From positions 1 through 63,935 of the forward strand of contig CAZLWA010000033.1 in assembly GCA_964563165.1 (NCBI GenBank): a DNA stretch of 63,935 nt. Direction: 5' to 3'. The DNA is from CAZLWA01 sp964563165. Its GTDB lineage: Bacteria; CLD3; SB21. Under the pieces are notes generated by a model. That model did not search any database. It was given only the letters and a program-made list of their open reading frames with translations, and was not told where the DNA came from. Shown in pieces: positions 27,764-36,646 of this stretch; positions within the stretch are counted from its first letter, which is position 1; every line of letters begins with the position of its first letter. The translations under genes were made by a program, and so were the position numbers.

Positions 27764-28950
27764 TCTCCGATGATTCGCGACGCAATGGTTTGACCCAAAC
27801 TGAGTGAAGATGTCGCCGCCGGCGAAGGGGCATTGCACACATGAAGCACGCGGTGGTTTTCGACCAAGAAAAAATCATCAAGTAATCCTCCGTCCAGAGA
27901 ACACGCTTGCGCACGAACACCCGCTCCGCCCCGGATCAGGTCTCTTTTTGCTATTTCCGGGACGAGTTCCTGCAAGGCCCTTACAAAGGCTGATTTATTC
28001 CATGAGCGATAGTATTCTTCCAATCCTTTTCGCCAATATTGTTTTACTACCTTTCGAAACCCCGGAAACATCAGGGCTTCATATGTATCGTGCAAACTAA
28101 AATCTGATTTTTTATACCCTTCGCGCTTAAATGCAAAGACGGCGTTGGGCCCTGCTTCAACGCCCCCATGGATCATTCTTGTAAAATGAACGCCTAAGAA
28201 CGGAAACGTCGGATCGGGCACTGGATACACTAAGGATTTCACCAGATATTCTTTTTCCTTGGCCACGGTATAATATTCTCCGCGAAATGGAATAATCTGA
28301 AGCTGCAAATCAGGATGTGTCATTTTCCCCACGCGATCCGACATCAAACCGGCACAGCTTACAACCGTTTTCGAAGTGTAAGTATTAGCCGCCGTGTCAA
28401 CTCGGCACGAGGATTCACAATGCAATCCGACCACTCTCTCATTACAAAGGATTTGCCCGCCGTAGCTTATTATGACCTCGGCAAACTTACGAATGACTTC
28501 TGAATAATCAATAATTCCGGTTTGAGGCACATAGATAGCCCTGATACCGGTGGCGTGGGGTTCATATTCGCGTATTTCTTCTTTCGACAAGAATCGAAGC
28601 CCTTTCAGTCCATTGGCAACGCCGCGGCTATGTAGTTCTTCCAACATCGGAAGTTGGTTTTCCCGGGTCGCAACAATAATTTTTCCGCATAGTTCATACT
28701 TTACATCATGTTTATTACAAAATTCCAATAATTGCTCGTAGCCCTTAATACAATTTTGCGCTTTTGAACTTCCCGGTTTATAGTAAATTCCGGAGTGCAT
28801 GACACCGCTGTTATGACCTGTCTGATGTTGACCAATAGCGGCTTCTTTTTCCAGGACGATCACTTTCCATTGAGGTTTTTGCTCTAAGACACACAGCGCT
28901 GTAGCCAAACCAACGATGCCGCCCCCAACGATAATCAGATCATACTGCAT
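27757..28950 (-). CDS. lhgO: L-2-hydroxyglutarate oxidase-like FAD enzyme
   Basis: FAD-dependent oxidoreductase of the DAO family, 397 residues, closest in pattern to LhgO. 'YDLIIVGGGIVGLATALCVL' is the dinucleotide fold, 'GHNSGVMHSGIYYKPGS' is the LhgO signature, and 'GGAGVRAQACSLDGGLLDDF' a conserved C-terminal region. LhgO oxidises L-2-hydroxyglutarate to 2-oxoglutarate and feeds electrons to the membrane. Inside this locus, immediately before a split transketolase, an alternative role oxidising a 2-hydroxy acid or sugar hydroxyl is likely (inference). Confidence 0.85.
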   Translation of the reverse strand: MQYDLIIVGGGIVGLATALCVLEQKPQWKVIVLEKEAAIGQHQTGHNSGVMHSGIYYKPGSSKAQNCIKGYEQLLEFCNKHDVKYELCGKIIVATRENQLPMLEELHSRGVANGLKGLRFLSKEEIREYEPHATGIRAIYVPQTGIIDYSEVIRKFAEVIISYGGQILCNERVVGLHCESSCRVDTAANTYTSKTVVSCAGLMSDRVGKMTHPDLQLQIIPFRGEYYTVAKEKEYLVKSLVYPVPDPTFPFLGVHFTRMIHGGVEAGPNAVFAFKREGYKKSDFSLHDTYEALMFPGFRKVVKQYWRKGLEEYYRSWNKSAFVRALQELVPEIAKRDLIRGGAGVRAQACSLDGGLLDDFFLVENHRVLHVCNAPSPAATSSLSLGQTIASRIIGEC

Positions 28951-29046
28951 AACATCCTAAGAAGGTCGATTCTTGTCGTGATTTTTTGGTCTTTCTTCAC
29001 AGCCAATGATCACCAAAAAGAAATCTGTGTAGATATTTTCCGGAGG

Positions 29047-29985
29047 CTACTGTACGTTGGTCAAAGACTGTTGGTACCACTTCACCGTCATCGCAAGGCC
29101 TACGTCCAACGAAATTTTTGCTTTCCATCCCAACGAATGAATCTTAGTTACATCGAGAAGCTTTTGCGTTGTTCCGTCCGGTTTCGTCGAATCAAATTCC
29201 AACTTCCCTCCGAAGCCGGTCTCTTTTTTTATCATTTCTGCCAATTCTAAAATCGTAATATCCTGACCGACCCCGATATTCACAAATTCATCAAGATCGT
29301 AGTTATTCATCAAGAATAGGCAAGCCCCGGCCATGTCATCCGCATATAAAAATTCCCTCCTGGGTTTTCCCGATCCCCACAAGGTCACCGAAGAGGCGTT
29401 GCTCTGTTTTGCTTCAACAAATTTTCTGATCAGGGCCGGCAATACGTGCGAATTTTTAAGATCAAAATTATCATTCGGGCCGTATAAGTTGGTCGGCATA
29501 ACAGAAATATATTTTGTTCCATATTGTCGATTGTAGGACCGCACCATTTCAATGCCGGCAATCTTGGCAATTGCATACGGTTGATTGGTCGGCTCCAACG
29601 GTCCGGTGAGAAGATATTCTTCTTTCAACGGTTGCGGAGCGAGCTTCGGATAAATGCACGAGCTCCCGAGGAAACACAGTTTCTTTACACCGGCCCTGTA
29701 AGAAAAGTGAATGGCATTATTTTGTATGGCAAGGTTCCTGTAAATGAACTCGGCAGGATAAGTATTGTTGGCGTAAATGCCTCCCACTTTGGCCGCCGCC
29801 AGAAAAACAAATTCCGGCCTCTCCTTCTCAAAAAATTCCTTAACTGCAGGTTGATGTTCGAGATCAAGTTCCGCATGAGTTCGACAGAGAAGATTGGTGT
29901 ATCCCTGATCCCGCAGCAATCGAAGAATGGCCGAACCGACCAATCCACGGTGGCCGGCCACGTAGATTTTTGAATTTTTCTCCAA
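29047..29985 (-). CDS. fcl: GDP-L-fucose synthase
   Basis: Bifunctional epimerase-reductase of 312 residues that turns GDP-4-keto-6-deoxymannose into GDP-L-fucose with NADPH. 'IYVAGHRGLVGSAILRLL' is the cofactor loop, 'FLGSSCIYPKLAPQPLKE' and 'YAIAKIAG' carry the Ser-Cys and YxxxK residues, and 'LYGPNDNFDLKNSHVLPALI' is the Fcl hallmark. It starts at TTG one base after the gmd stop; no ATG occurs in a sensible place. Paired with gmd it supplies GDP-fucose for the glycan. Confidence 0.93.
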   Translation of the reverse strand: MEKNSKIYVAGHRGLVGSAILRLLRDQGYTNLLCRTHAELDLEHQPAVKEFFEKERPEFVFLAAAKVGGIYANNTYPAEFIYRNLAIQNNAIHFSYRAGVKKLCFLGSSCIYPKLAPQPLKEEYLLTGPLEPTNQPYAIAKIAGIEMVRSYNRQYGTKYISVMPTNLYGPNDNFDLKNSHVLPALIRKFVEAKQSNASSVTLWGSGKPRREFLYADDMAGACLFLMNNYDLDEFVNIGVGQDITILELAEMIKKETGFGGKLEFDSTKPDGTTQKLLDVTKIHSLGWKAKISLDVGLAMTVKWYQQSLTNVQ

Positions 29986-29986
29986 C

Positions 29987-31036
29987 TCAGTAGCCCCGTT
30001 TCTTTATGAGTTCGTAATCGGCCTTGGCCATCAACCGTGCCAGGTCAGAAAATTTTGTTTTTGCTTCCCATCCGAGTTTTTGTTTCGCCTTGGCAGGATT
30101 GCCCATTAAGATATTAACCTCTGTCGGACGATAGTATTTCGGATCAACTTCGACAACTGCTTTTCCGTCGAATAATCCTTTTTCATTTTCACGCTCACCC
30201 TCCCACGATAGCCGCATCCCGAGTTCGTTGAACGCGGCATCAACAAATTCCCGCACTTCGCGAGTTTCCCCGGTTGCCATTACAAAATCTTCCGCCACAT
30301 CCTGCTGCAACATGAGCCACATCCCTTCCACGTATTCCGGTGCATAGCCCCAGTCGCGTTTCGCATTCAGGTTGCCAAGAAATAATTTATTTTGAAGTCC
30401 CAGTTTTATCTTGGCCGCGGCCATGGTAATCTTGCGGGTCACAAAGGTCTCGCCGCGGCGGGGTGACTCGTGATTGAAGAGAATTCCGTTGCACGCAAAA
30501 ATATTATAGGCTTCACGATAATTAATAATGATCCAATGTCCGTAAAGTTTCGCTACGCCATACGGACTTCGGGGATAAAACGGAGTATTTTCATCTTGCG
30601 GAATGGCTTGAACCTTGCCGAAGAGCTCACTAGTCGATGCCTGATAAAATCTCGTCTGAATACCCGTTTCGCGTATGGCGTCAAGGAACCGTAGGGTACC
30701 CACGGCATCCACTTCCGCGGTATACTCCGGAACTTCAAATGAGACCTTGACGTGACTTTGTGCCGCCAGGTTGTAAATTTCATCGGGTTCAATGTTTTCC
30801 AGCAAACGGTTGATGTTGCTTGTATCGGTGATGTCGCCATGATGCAGAAAAAATCTGCTTCCGGAGACTTTTGGATCGTTGTAAATATGATCGATGCGCC
30901 CCGTGTTAAATGAGCTGCTTCGGCGAATAACCCCGTGCACTTCGTATCCTTTGTCCAACAATAGTTCTGCAAGATATGAACCGTCTTGTCCGGTAATGCC
31001 GGTTATTAAGGCTTTCTTTAAAATAGGCGATACCAT
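29987..31036 (-). CDS. gmd: GDP-mannose 4,6-dehydratase
   Basis: Canonical Gmd of 349 residues. 'LITGITGQDGSYLAELLL' is the NADP loop, 'GVIRRSSSFNTGRIDHIY' the Gmd-specific segment, 'STSELFGKVQ' and 'SPYGVAKLYGHW' the catalytic Thr/Ser-Glu and YxxxK, and 'LFNHESPRRGETFVTRKI' the hallmark motif. It catalyses the first step from GDP-mannose to GDP-fucose and is the first gene behind promoter P2, with a leader of about 115 bases. A divergent second copy lies at 11871. Confidence 0.95.
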   Translation of the reverse strand: MVSPILKKALITGITGQDGSYLAELLLDKGYEVHGVIRRSSSFNTGRIDHIYNDPKVSGSRFFLHHGDITDTSNINRLLENIEPDEIYNLAAQSHVKVSFEVPEYTAEVDAVGTLRFLDAIRETGIQTRFYQASTSELFGKVQAIPQDENTPFYPRSPYGVAKLYGHWIIINYREAYNIFACNGILFNHESPRRGETFVTRKITMAAAKIKLGLQNKLFLGNLNAKRDWGYAPEYVEGMWLMLQQDVAEDFVMATGETREVREFVDAAFNELGMRLSWEGERENEKGLFDGKAVVEVDPKYYRPTEVNILMGNPAKAKQKLGWEAKTKFSDLARLMAKADYELIKKRGY

Positions 31037-31159
31037 AGTTCTTTCAAAAATCTTTTAATGTGAATAAATTAAATAAATTCAAAGAGTGTAGTTACCTAGT
31101 CTTAGCCTGACTTGAAAAATTCTTGCCCGCATTTTGCGCATTTATTGTAAAAGCGGAGA

Positions 31160-31188
31160 AAGTTAAGATTTTTGACGTACCAAATCAA
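31160..31188 (-). promoter_or_regulatory. promoter P2 of the upstream polysaccharide unit
   Basis: On the minus strand, TTGATT (31188-31183) and TAACTT (31165-31160) are 17 bases apart. The surrounding sequence is nearly the same as around P1: CTTGATTTGG, then CAAAAATCTTA and CTTTC are shared. It precedes gmd-fcl. The leader contains no ops/JUMPstart sequence that I could find. Confidence 0.75.
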
Positions 31189-31223
31189 GTTAAAACCGTG
31201 ATTTGCTCATCGTGCGGAAATAT

Positions 31224-32483
31224 TCATGAGTCGATTTTTTGCGCGCGGCCTACGGGTCCCGGATCGATCAAAGCGTGATACAAATTATCCATCTTGTCAT
31301 TTGCTACGGACCATGAATAATGACGGGCGATATTTAGACGGGAAGCCTCGGCCATCGCGGCCGCTTTTGCGCGATCGCTAAAAACCAGAAGGATCTTATC
31401 AACGAGTTCCGAAGCCGTTCGCCCAATAAGCCAGGTGTTTTCATCCGTACCCTCAATACCTTCAATTCCAATCGGCGTCGATACGACCGGAATCCCGTAA
31501 CTTTGGGCCGTCAAAATCTTCATTTTAATGCCGCCGCCGAATCTGAGCGGCGCGATAAAAACGCTCGACGAATTAAAATACGTATCGATTCGATCGACAA
31601 ACCCTAACACGCTAATTGCGGGAAAATAGGAAGCCAAAGTTCGCAGTTTTTCGGGAGGATTTTTTCCGATGATGATCAGTTTGACCTGAGGACATTGATC
31701 ATATAACAGCGGAAAAATTTCCCGGCAGAGCCATTCCGCCGCATCGATATTCGGTGCATGGTCAAAACTGCCCACAAACAAAAGAGTGTTAGGTTCTCTG
31801 CCCTCACACGGTACGATCCGGAGTTGTTCAGTTACCCCGAGAGGGCTGCAGCTGACCTGATGTACTTCGTAAAGTTTACGGCAAAATCTCTTATCCGTCT
31901 CAGTCAAGGTCAAAATATGATCGAAGCTTTTCATCAGCCGGGGCTCGTAGCGGGCCCACCCGCACCATTCCACGAAGGAAAATAACTTCAAGAAGGATTT
32001 GGCCTTTTTGAACCTGCGGTAAGCGGGCCTGAACATCACGTCGTGCTCCCGAAGAACTTTCTTGCCGCTCATCACGTAACGCCCGTACTGACCCATTTGA
32101 GCATATTCGATTTGCACAATATCATAGTGACCGGCGAGAGTTTCTTGCTGGATGATGTGCGCCATACCGGCATGCTTGAATTTACTCACCTGATACGGCT
32201 GCCAAAAAATAATTGAATGAAGAAATTGGAAAATCCTTGCCGTTACTAATCGTATCAGACGAAAAATATTGTTTGATAAATTCTTTTCCCGAGAGATCAC
32301 TTTCACTCGAAATTTCATACGCGTCAGATCCTCAGCCAATTTCTTTTCCGATTCATCCACGAAAGAAATGAGCGTGACTTCATGACGTTGGGCAAGGTTT
32401 TCCAAGAAATCAAAAATAAGGACACCGCCACCGTGACCGGAATTGGGATGCGGCACGTAGGGCGAAATAACAAGAATTTTCAT
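31224..32483 (-). CDS. glycosyltransferase (GT4/GT1-like)
   Basis: GT-B glycosyltransferase of about 419 residues. 'MKILVISPYVPHPNSGHGGG' opens the acceptor domain, 'LLFVGSFDHAPNIDAAEWL' starts the donor domain, and 'IAPLRFGGGIKMKILTAQSYGIP' (read in two parts around GGGIKMKILTA) replaces the EX7E site, a pattern seen in sugar transferases of the Glyco_trans_1_4 type. The ATG at 32483 fits the family's start; an ATG at 32516 adds eleven residues. It lies just upstream of promoter P2, between the two polysaccharide units and the precursor genes. Confidence 0.85.
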   Translation of the reverse strand: MKILVISPYVPHPNSGHGGGVLIFDFLENLAQRHEVTLISFVDESEKKLAEDLTRMKFRVKVISREKNLSNNIFRLIRLVTARIFQFLHSIIFWQPYQVSKFKHAGMAHIIQQETLAGHYDIVQIEYAQMGQYGRYVMSGKKVLREHDVMFRPAYRRFKKAKSFLKLFSFVEWCGWARYEPRLMKSFDHILTLTETDKRFCRKLYEVHQVSCSPLGVTEQLRIVPCEGREPNTLLFVGSFDHAPNIDAAEWLCREIFPLLYDQCPQVKLIIIGKNPPEKLRTLASYFPAISVLGFVDRIDTYFNSSSVFIAPLRFGGGIKMKILTAQSYGIPVVSTPIGIEGIEGTDENTWLIGRTASELVDKILLVFSDRAKAAAMAEASRLNIARHYSWSVANDKMDNLYHALIDPGPVGRAQKIDS

Positions 32484-32702
32484 GGTCGGAAGTAAATGGT
32501 TCGTGAGAAAATGCATGGCCTCGAATCGCGTGGCGCCGGTCGTTAGGGGCTAAATCTCGGAAGCCACCTGTTGGGCTCTATCGGTCAAGAAAAATGGCGC
32601 AAATAAATTCAAACTTTTTTGAATAATCCGATCGAAAATTTGTTTCAAAATCTCTATTATCTACCGGATGGCACCTCTGTGGCGGTGCTGATGACTGTCT
32701 TC

Positions 32703-33383
32703 TCACACCAATCCGCCGCTGATATCAAGGGTGGCTCCCGTCAGGTAATCGGAAGCGATAGCAAATTGCACGGCATTATAAATATTCATCGGGTCGCCCA
32801 ATTTCTTCATCGGGATCGTGGTCAACATAGCGGCCATCATTTCTTTCGGCACTTCGCCGATCATACCTATATTAAAATAACCTAAATTCAGCGTATTGCA
32901 CGTCACATTTTTTGATGCATTTTCTTTTGAAATGACTTTCATCAGGCCCCACAAACCGGCCTTAGAAGCAGCATAAGCCGAAGTGCCCGGCACGCCGATT
33001 TGCGGCACCACCGACGCAATGAAAATAATGCGCCCGAAATTTTGTTCCCGCATGATCGGCAGCAGGTGCTTGGTCAGTAAAAATGCCGATTCCAAATTGC
33101 CCTGCATGACATAACGCCAATCGGCGGCGGATAATTTATGCGTGACCCCGTTGAGATTCACTCCCGCGCAGTGAACCAGCTTGAGCTCTTTTAGTTCGCC
33201 TTGATGGGCCGCCGCGAATGCGGCAATTTGATTCTCATCCGTCACATCCACTTGTGCATACTTATCCAGGTGGGAAGCCGGCCGGGTTTTGTTGTACAAT
33301 CCGAGTACGCCTTCCCCAGACCCGATGAATTTTTCGAGCAGATATTTTCCGATACCGCGGGATGCTCCGGAAATCACTATCAT
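32703..33383 (-). CDS. short-chain dehydrogenase/reductase (FabG-like)
   Basis: Classical SDR of 226 residues. 'MIVISGASRGIGKYLLEKF' is the TGxxxGxG-type cofactor loop, 'LVHCAGVNLNG' the NAG-like strand, 'IIFIASVVPQIGVPGTSAYAASKAG' (Ser, then YxxxK in two parts) the catalytic set, and 'GATLDISGGLV' the usual C terminus. It resembles 3-oxoacyl-ACP reductase but is shorter than the FabG at 38307. Being next to wecB and ugd it may reduce a keto sugar or an acyl group destined for the glycan. About 185 bp without a gene follow it. Confidence 0.85.
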   Translation of the reverse strand: MIVISGASRGIGKYLLEKFIGSGEGVLGLYNKTRPASHLDKYAQVDVTDENQIAAFAAAHQGELKELKLVHCAGVNLNGVTHKLSAADWRYVMQGNLESAFLLTKHLLPIMREQNFGRIIFIASVVPQIGVPGTSAYAASKAGLWGLMKVISKENASKNVTCNTLNLGYFNIGMIGEVPKEMMAAMLTTIPMKKLGDPMNIYNAVQFAIASDYLTGATLDISGGLV

Positions 33384-33399
33384 ATCCTTATTCCTTCCG

Positions 33400-34488
33400 T
33401 TAACTGTTTACTAAAATTTTTACAATCCGCTGAGCGGCCCGGCCGTCCCATAATTCGGGAATGGAACCTTTCCGGTACGTTCCGTTCAGGATTTCTTCCA
33501 CGCACGAAACTATTTTCTGTTCATCCAAACCGACCAGCGTATTCGTTCCGATCTCATGCGTCACCGGACGCTCGGTATTCTCCCGCATGGTCAAACACGG
33601 AACGCCCAGAAACGTCGATTCCTCCTGTAAACCGCCGGAATCGGTCATCACGAATTTGGCATGCGTCATGAGACTCAAAAAATCAACGTATCCCAGCGGG
33701 TCCGTGATGATCAGATTTTTCATGGCATGGATGCGCTCGGTATAGCCGAACGATTCCATCATCTTCACACTGCGCGGATGAACCGGGAAAATAATGGTCA
33801 TGCGCTTTTGGATCGTTTCCAGAATGCGGATTACTTTTTCCAGGGAATGGGGCTGATCCACATTGGCAGGGCGGTGCAGGGTGACCAGCGCATAGGCGCG
33901 AGGTTCCATTTTGAATCGAGCGAGGACGTCCGATTGCTCCATACGCTTTCTGGCAAAGACGATCGAATCGATCATCACATTACCGGTAAAAAAGATCTGA
34001 TCCGCTCTTTTTCCCTCCCGTATCAAATTCACATCGCCGCTTTTTTCCGTCGTAAAAAGAATGTCGGACAGCCGGTCGGTTACGATGCGGTTGATCTCTT
34101 CCGGCATGGTCGGGTCAAAGCTGCGTAAACCCGCTTCTACATGGGCTATGCGGACTCGTTCTTTCGCCGCCGTGACGGAACACGCCAACGTGGAATTCAC
34201 ATCCCCCACGACTACGATCAGGTCCGGTTTTTCTTTTTGCAGCACTTCCTCGAATTTCACCATGATGTCGGCCGTTTGTTTCGCATGGGATGCCGAACCT
34301 GCGTTCAGGTGTATCTCAGGCTCCGGAATCTCAAGGTCCCGGAAAAAGACGTCCGACATTTTTACGTCGTAATGCTGTCCGGTGTGTACTAGGATCGATT
34401 GAACCGATGGATTTTTTTTTAGTTCGCGCAATATCGGCGCGATCTTCATGAAATTCGGACGCGCGCCGACCACGTTGATGATTTTCAA
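33400..34488 (-). CDS. wecB: UDP-N-acetylglucosamine 2-epimerase (non-hydrolysing)
   Basis: Interconverts UDP-GlcNAc and UDP-ManNAc. It has 362 residues with the family motifs 'VVGARPNFMKIAPIL', 'LVHTGQHYD', 'VVGDVNSTLA', 'AHVEAGLRSFD', 'PEEINRIVTD', 'PVHPRS' and 'TDSGGLQEESTFLGVPCLTMRENTERP' (last motif given by its key residues DSGG, E and TERP). The start is TTG: AAAGGAG lies about nine bases upstream and no ATG is near. Co-transcribed with ugd. Its C terminus differs from the remnant at 17396, so there were two lineages of this enzyme in the locus. Confidence 0.93.
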   Translation of the reverse strand: MKIINVVGARPNFMKIAPILRELKKNPSVQSILVHTGQHYDVKMSDVFFRDLEIPEPEIHLNAGSASHAKQTADIMVKFEEVLQKEKPDLIVVVGDVNSTLACSVTAAKERVRIAHVEAGLRSFDPTMPEEINRIVTDRLSDILFTTEKSGDVNLIREGKRADQIFFTGNVMIDSIVFARKRMEQSDVLARFKMEPRAYALVTLHRPANVDQPHSLEKVIRILETIQKRMTIIFPVHPRSVKMMESFGYTERIHAMKNLIITDPLGYVDFLSLMTHAKFVMTDSGGLQEESTFLGVPCLTMRENTERPVTHEIGTNTLVGLDEQKIVSCVEEILNGTYRKGSIPELWDGRAAQRIVKILVNS

Positions 34489-34502
34489 AAAAGAATACTC
34501 CT

Positions 34503-35822
34503 TTACACCTTGGACGCGTGCCCGCGTCCGACGCCGACGTATGCAAAGCCCAGTTTCTGCATCTCATGCGGATCATAGATATTCCGGCAATCCACGACGT
34601 TGGGCGACCGGAGCAGCGTCTTCAATTTTAATAAATCCAATTCGCGGAATTCATTCCATTCGGTAACAACAACCAAACACTCCGCGCCGGTGGCGGCTTC
34701 GTAGGCATCGCGGCAATACTGGATCTGCGGATACACTTTCTGCATCGCTTCCTGCGCCACCGGATCGTACGCGCGAACCTTGGCGCCCGCATTCAGCATA
34801 CAGTCGATGATCACGAGCGACGTCGCGTCGCGAATATCGTCCGTATTGGGTTTGAATGACAAGCCGAGTAATGCGATGGTTTTCCCGCGCACATCCCCGG
34901 TCAGGGATTTAATTTTTTCTACCATGAGTAATTTTTGTTGTTCATTGGCCTGAATGGCCGCACGAACCACCAGATTCGGAACGTGCATCTGTTCCGCGGT
35001 TTTAACCAATGCATGCGTGTCCTTGGGAAAGCACGATCCGCCGAAGCCGCCGCCGGCATGCAGGAATTTCGGATTAATGCGTCCGTCCAATCCCATCCCT
35101 TTGGCCACCACTTTTACATCCGCTCCGATCTTTTCACAAATGTTCGCGATCTCGTTGATAAAAGAGATTTTCACCGCCAAAAAAGCATTCGACGCGTACT
35201 TGATCATCTCGGACGTCTCGATATTGGTAATGACCATCGGCGTTTCGTTAATATAAAGCGCCCGGTAAACGATCTTCATTATTTCCGTTGCGCGTTCGCT
35301 GTCGCTGCCGATCACGACCCGGTCGGGGCGCAAAAAATCGTTGACCGCGGAACCTTCGCGCAAGAACTCCGGGTTGGACACGAGGTCGAATTTCGCGCCT
35401 GTGGGCGCTTTTTCCAAAATAACTTTCCGGACTTTTTCTCCCGTGCCTGCCGGGACGGTGCTCTTGGTGACGACCACTTTATACGAATTCAAGTTCCGCG
35501 CGATGCTTTCCGCGACTTTGAAAACAATGGACAGGTCCGCTTCGCCGTCGCTCCCGGGCGGAGTGCCCACCGCAATGAAAATAACCTCTGATTCCTGGAT
35601 CGAAACGTCGACATCAGCGGAAAAGAATAATCGTTTTTTTTCGACGTTGCGGTCTACCACTTCGGACAATCCGGGTTCGTATATCGGAATGATACCCTTA
35701 TTTAATTTGTCAATCTTCTCCTGGTCAATATCCGCACAGATCACATGATTGCCGAAATCCGCCAAACACGCGCCGGAAACCAATCCGACGTATCCCGTAC
35801 CAACGACACATATTTTTTTCAC
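34503..35822 (-). CDS. ugd: UDP-glucose 6-dehydrogenase
   Basis: Oxidises UDP-glucose to UDP-glucuronate with two NAD+. It has 439 residues; 'ICVVGTGYVGLVSGACLA' is the NAD loop, 'NPEFLREGSAVNDF' and 'KSTVPAGTGE' are substrate motifs, and the catalytic Cys lies in 'GGGFGGSCFPKDTHAL', the UDP-glucose type and distinct from the HexNAc-type enzyme at 15927. The start codon is GTG. Placed between wecB and rnc, it links precursor supply with the housekeeping operon. Confidence 0.93.
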   Translation of the reverse strand: MKKICVVGTGYVGLVSGACLADFGNHVICADIDQEKIDKLNKGIIPIYEPGLSEVVDRNVEKKRLFFSADVDVSIQESEVIFIAVGTPPGSDGEADLSIVFKVAESIARNLNSYKVVVTKSTVPAGTGEKVRKVILEKAPTGAKFDLVSNPEFLREGSAVNDFLRPDRVVIGSDSERATEIMKIVYRALYINETPMVITNIETSEMIKYASNAFLAVKISFINEIANICEKIGADVKVVAKGMGLDGRINPKFLHAGGGFGGSCFPKDTHALVKTAEQMHVPNLVVRAAIQANEQQKLLMVEKIKSLTGDVRGKTIALLGLSFKPNTDDIRDATSLVIIDCMLNAGAKVRAYDPVAQEAMQKVYPQIQYCRDAYEAATGAECLVVVTEWNEFRELDLLKLKTLLRSPNVVDCRNIYDPHEMQKLGFAYVGVGRGHASKV

Positions 35823-35839
35823 AAGCTGCTCCGCAATGT

Positions 35840-36628
35840 TTAGTTCTGTTTTATTTTTTTCAACGCTTCCCGTGCGGCTTGTTGTTCCGCGTCTTTTTTG
35901 GTCAACCCTTTTCCGGCGCCGAACACCTGCTGCTTAATGAGCACTTCGACCGTAAATTTCTTACTGTGCTCCGGCCCGATTTCATCCACGACAAGGTACG
36001 AGGGGATGCCCCAATCCTGAGCCTGCGACCATTCCAGCAACTCGCCCTTAAAATTAGCATTGGCGTCGTCGCTGAGGATGGCATTCATATCATACAAAAT
36101 ATGTTTCAAAACGAACGCCTTGGCCTGCACGTAGCCTCCGTCCAGATACATCGCGCCGATGACCGACTCCAGCACATCCGACAAGAGAGAGGCGCGTGTG
36201 CGGCCGCCTGAGCGCTCCTCGCCTTCGCTCATCAAAATAAAAGTGCCAATTCCGAGTTCTTCCGCCTTTTGTGCTAAAAATTTCTTGTTCACCAGCAGCG
36301 ATTTGGCTTTCGTCAGGTCGCCTTCTTCCTGCGTCGGATATTCGAGAAACAAGCGTTCCCCTGTAATTAGATTCAGGATCAAATCGCCCAAAAATTCCAA
36401 TCGCTCGTACGAAGAATCACGCGCTTCATTGGTCACGCTCAGATACGAGCGATGTTTCAGCGCCTGGATAAATAATTCCGGATGATGAATTTGAGTATTG
36501 ATTTTTTTTTCGAATGCGCGGACACGGTCAAGTTCATTTTCAAACGCCCCCCCTTCCCGACCGAACCATCGGTTAATAGAATCTTTGAGCCTGTTTAAAA
36601 AGCCGCGTTGTAAATGAGGGAACGCCAT
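35840..36628 (-). CDS. rnc: ribonuclease III
   Basis: Double-strand-specific endoribonuclease for rRNA and mRNA processing, 262 residues. The catalytic signature 'ERLEFLGDLILNLI' lies near residue 80, with the second acidic residues in 'DVLESVIGAMYLDGGY'. The double-stranded RNA-binding domain covers about residues 190-260 ('DAEQQAAREALKKI'). An N-terminal extension of about 45 residues precedes the catalytic domain. Linked to fabF by a gap of 18 bp, the order known from many Gram-positive and FCB genomes. Confidence 0.95.
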   Translation of the reverse strand: MAFPHLQRGFLNRLKDSINRWFGREGGAFENELDRVRAFEKKINTQIHHPELFIQALKHRSYLSVTNEARDSSYERLEFLGDLILNLITGERLFLEYPTQEEGDLTKAKSLLVNKKFLAQKAEELGIGTFILMSEGEERSGGRTRASLLSDVLESVIGAMYLDGGYVQAKAFVLKHILYDMNAILSDDANANFKGELLEWSQAQDWGIPSYLVVDEIGPEHSKKFTVEVLIKQQVFGAGKGLTKKDAEQQAAREALKKIKQN

Positions 36629-36646
36629 GAGACTTTCAGCTGCGGA

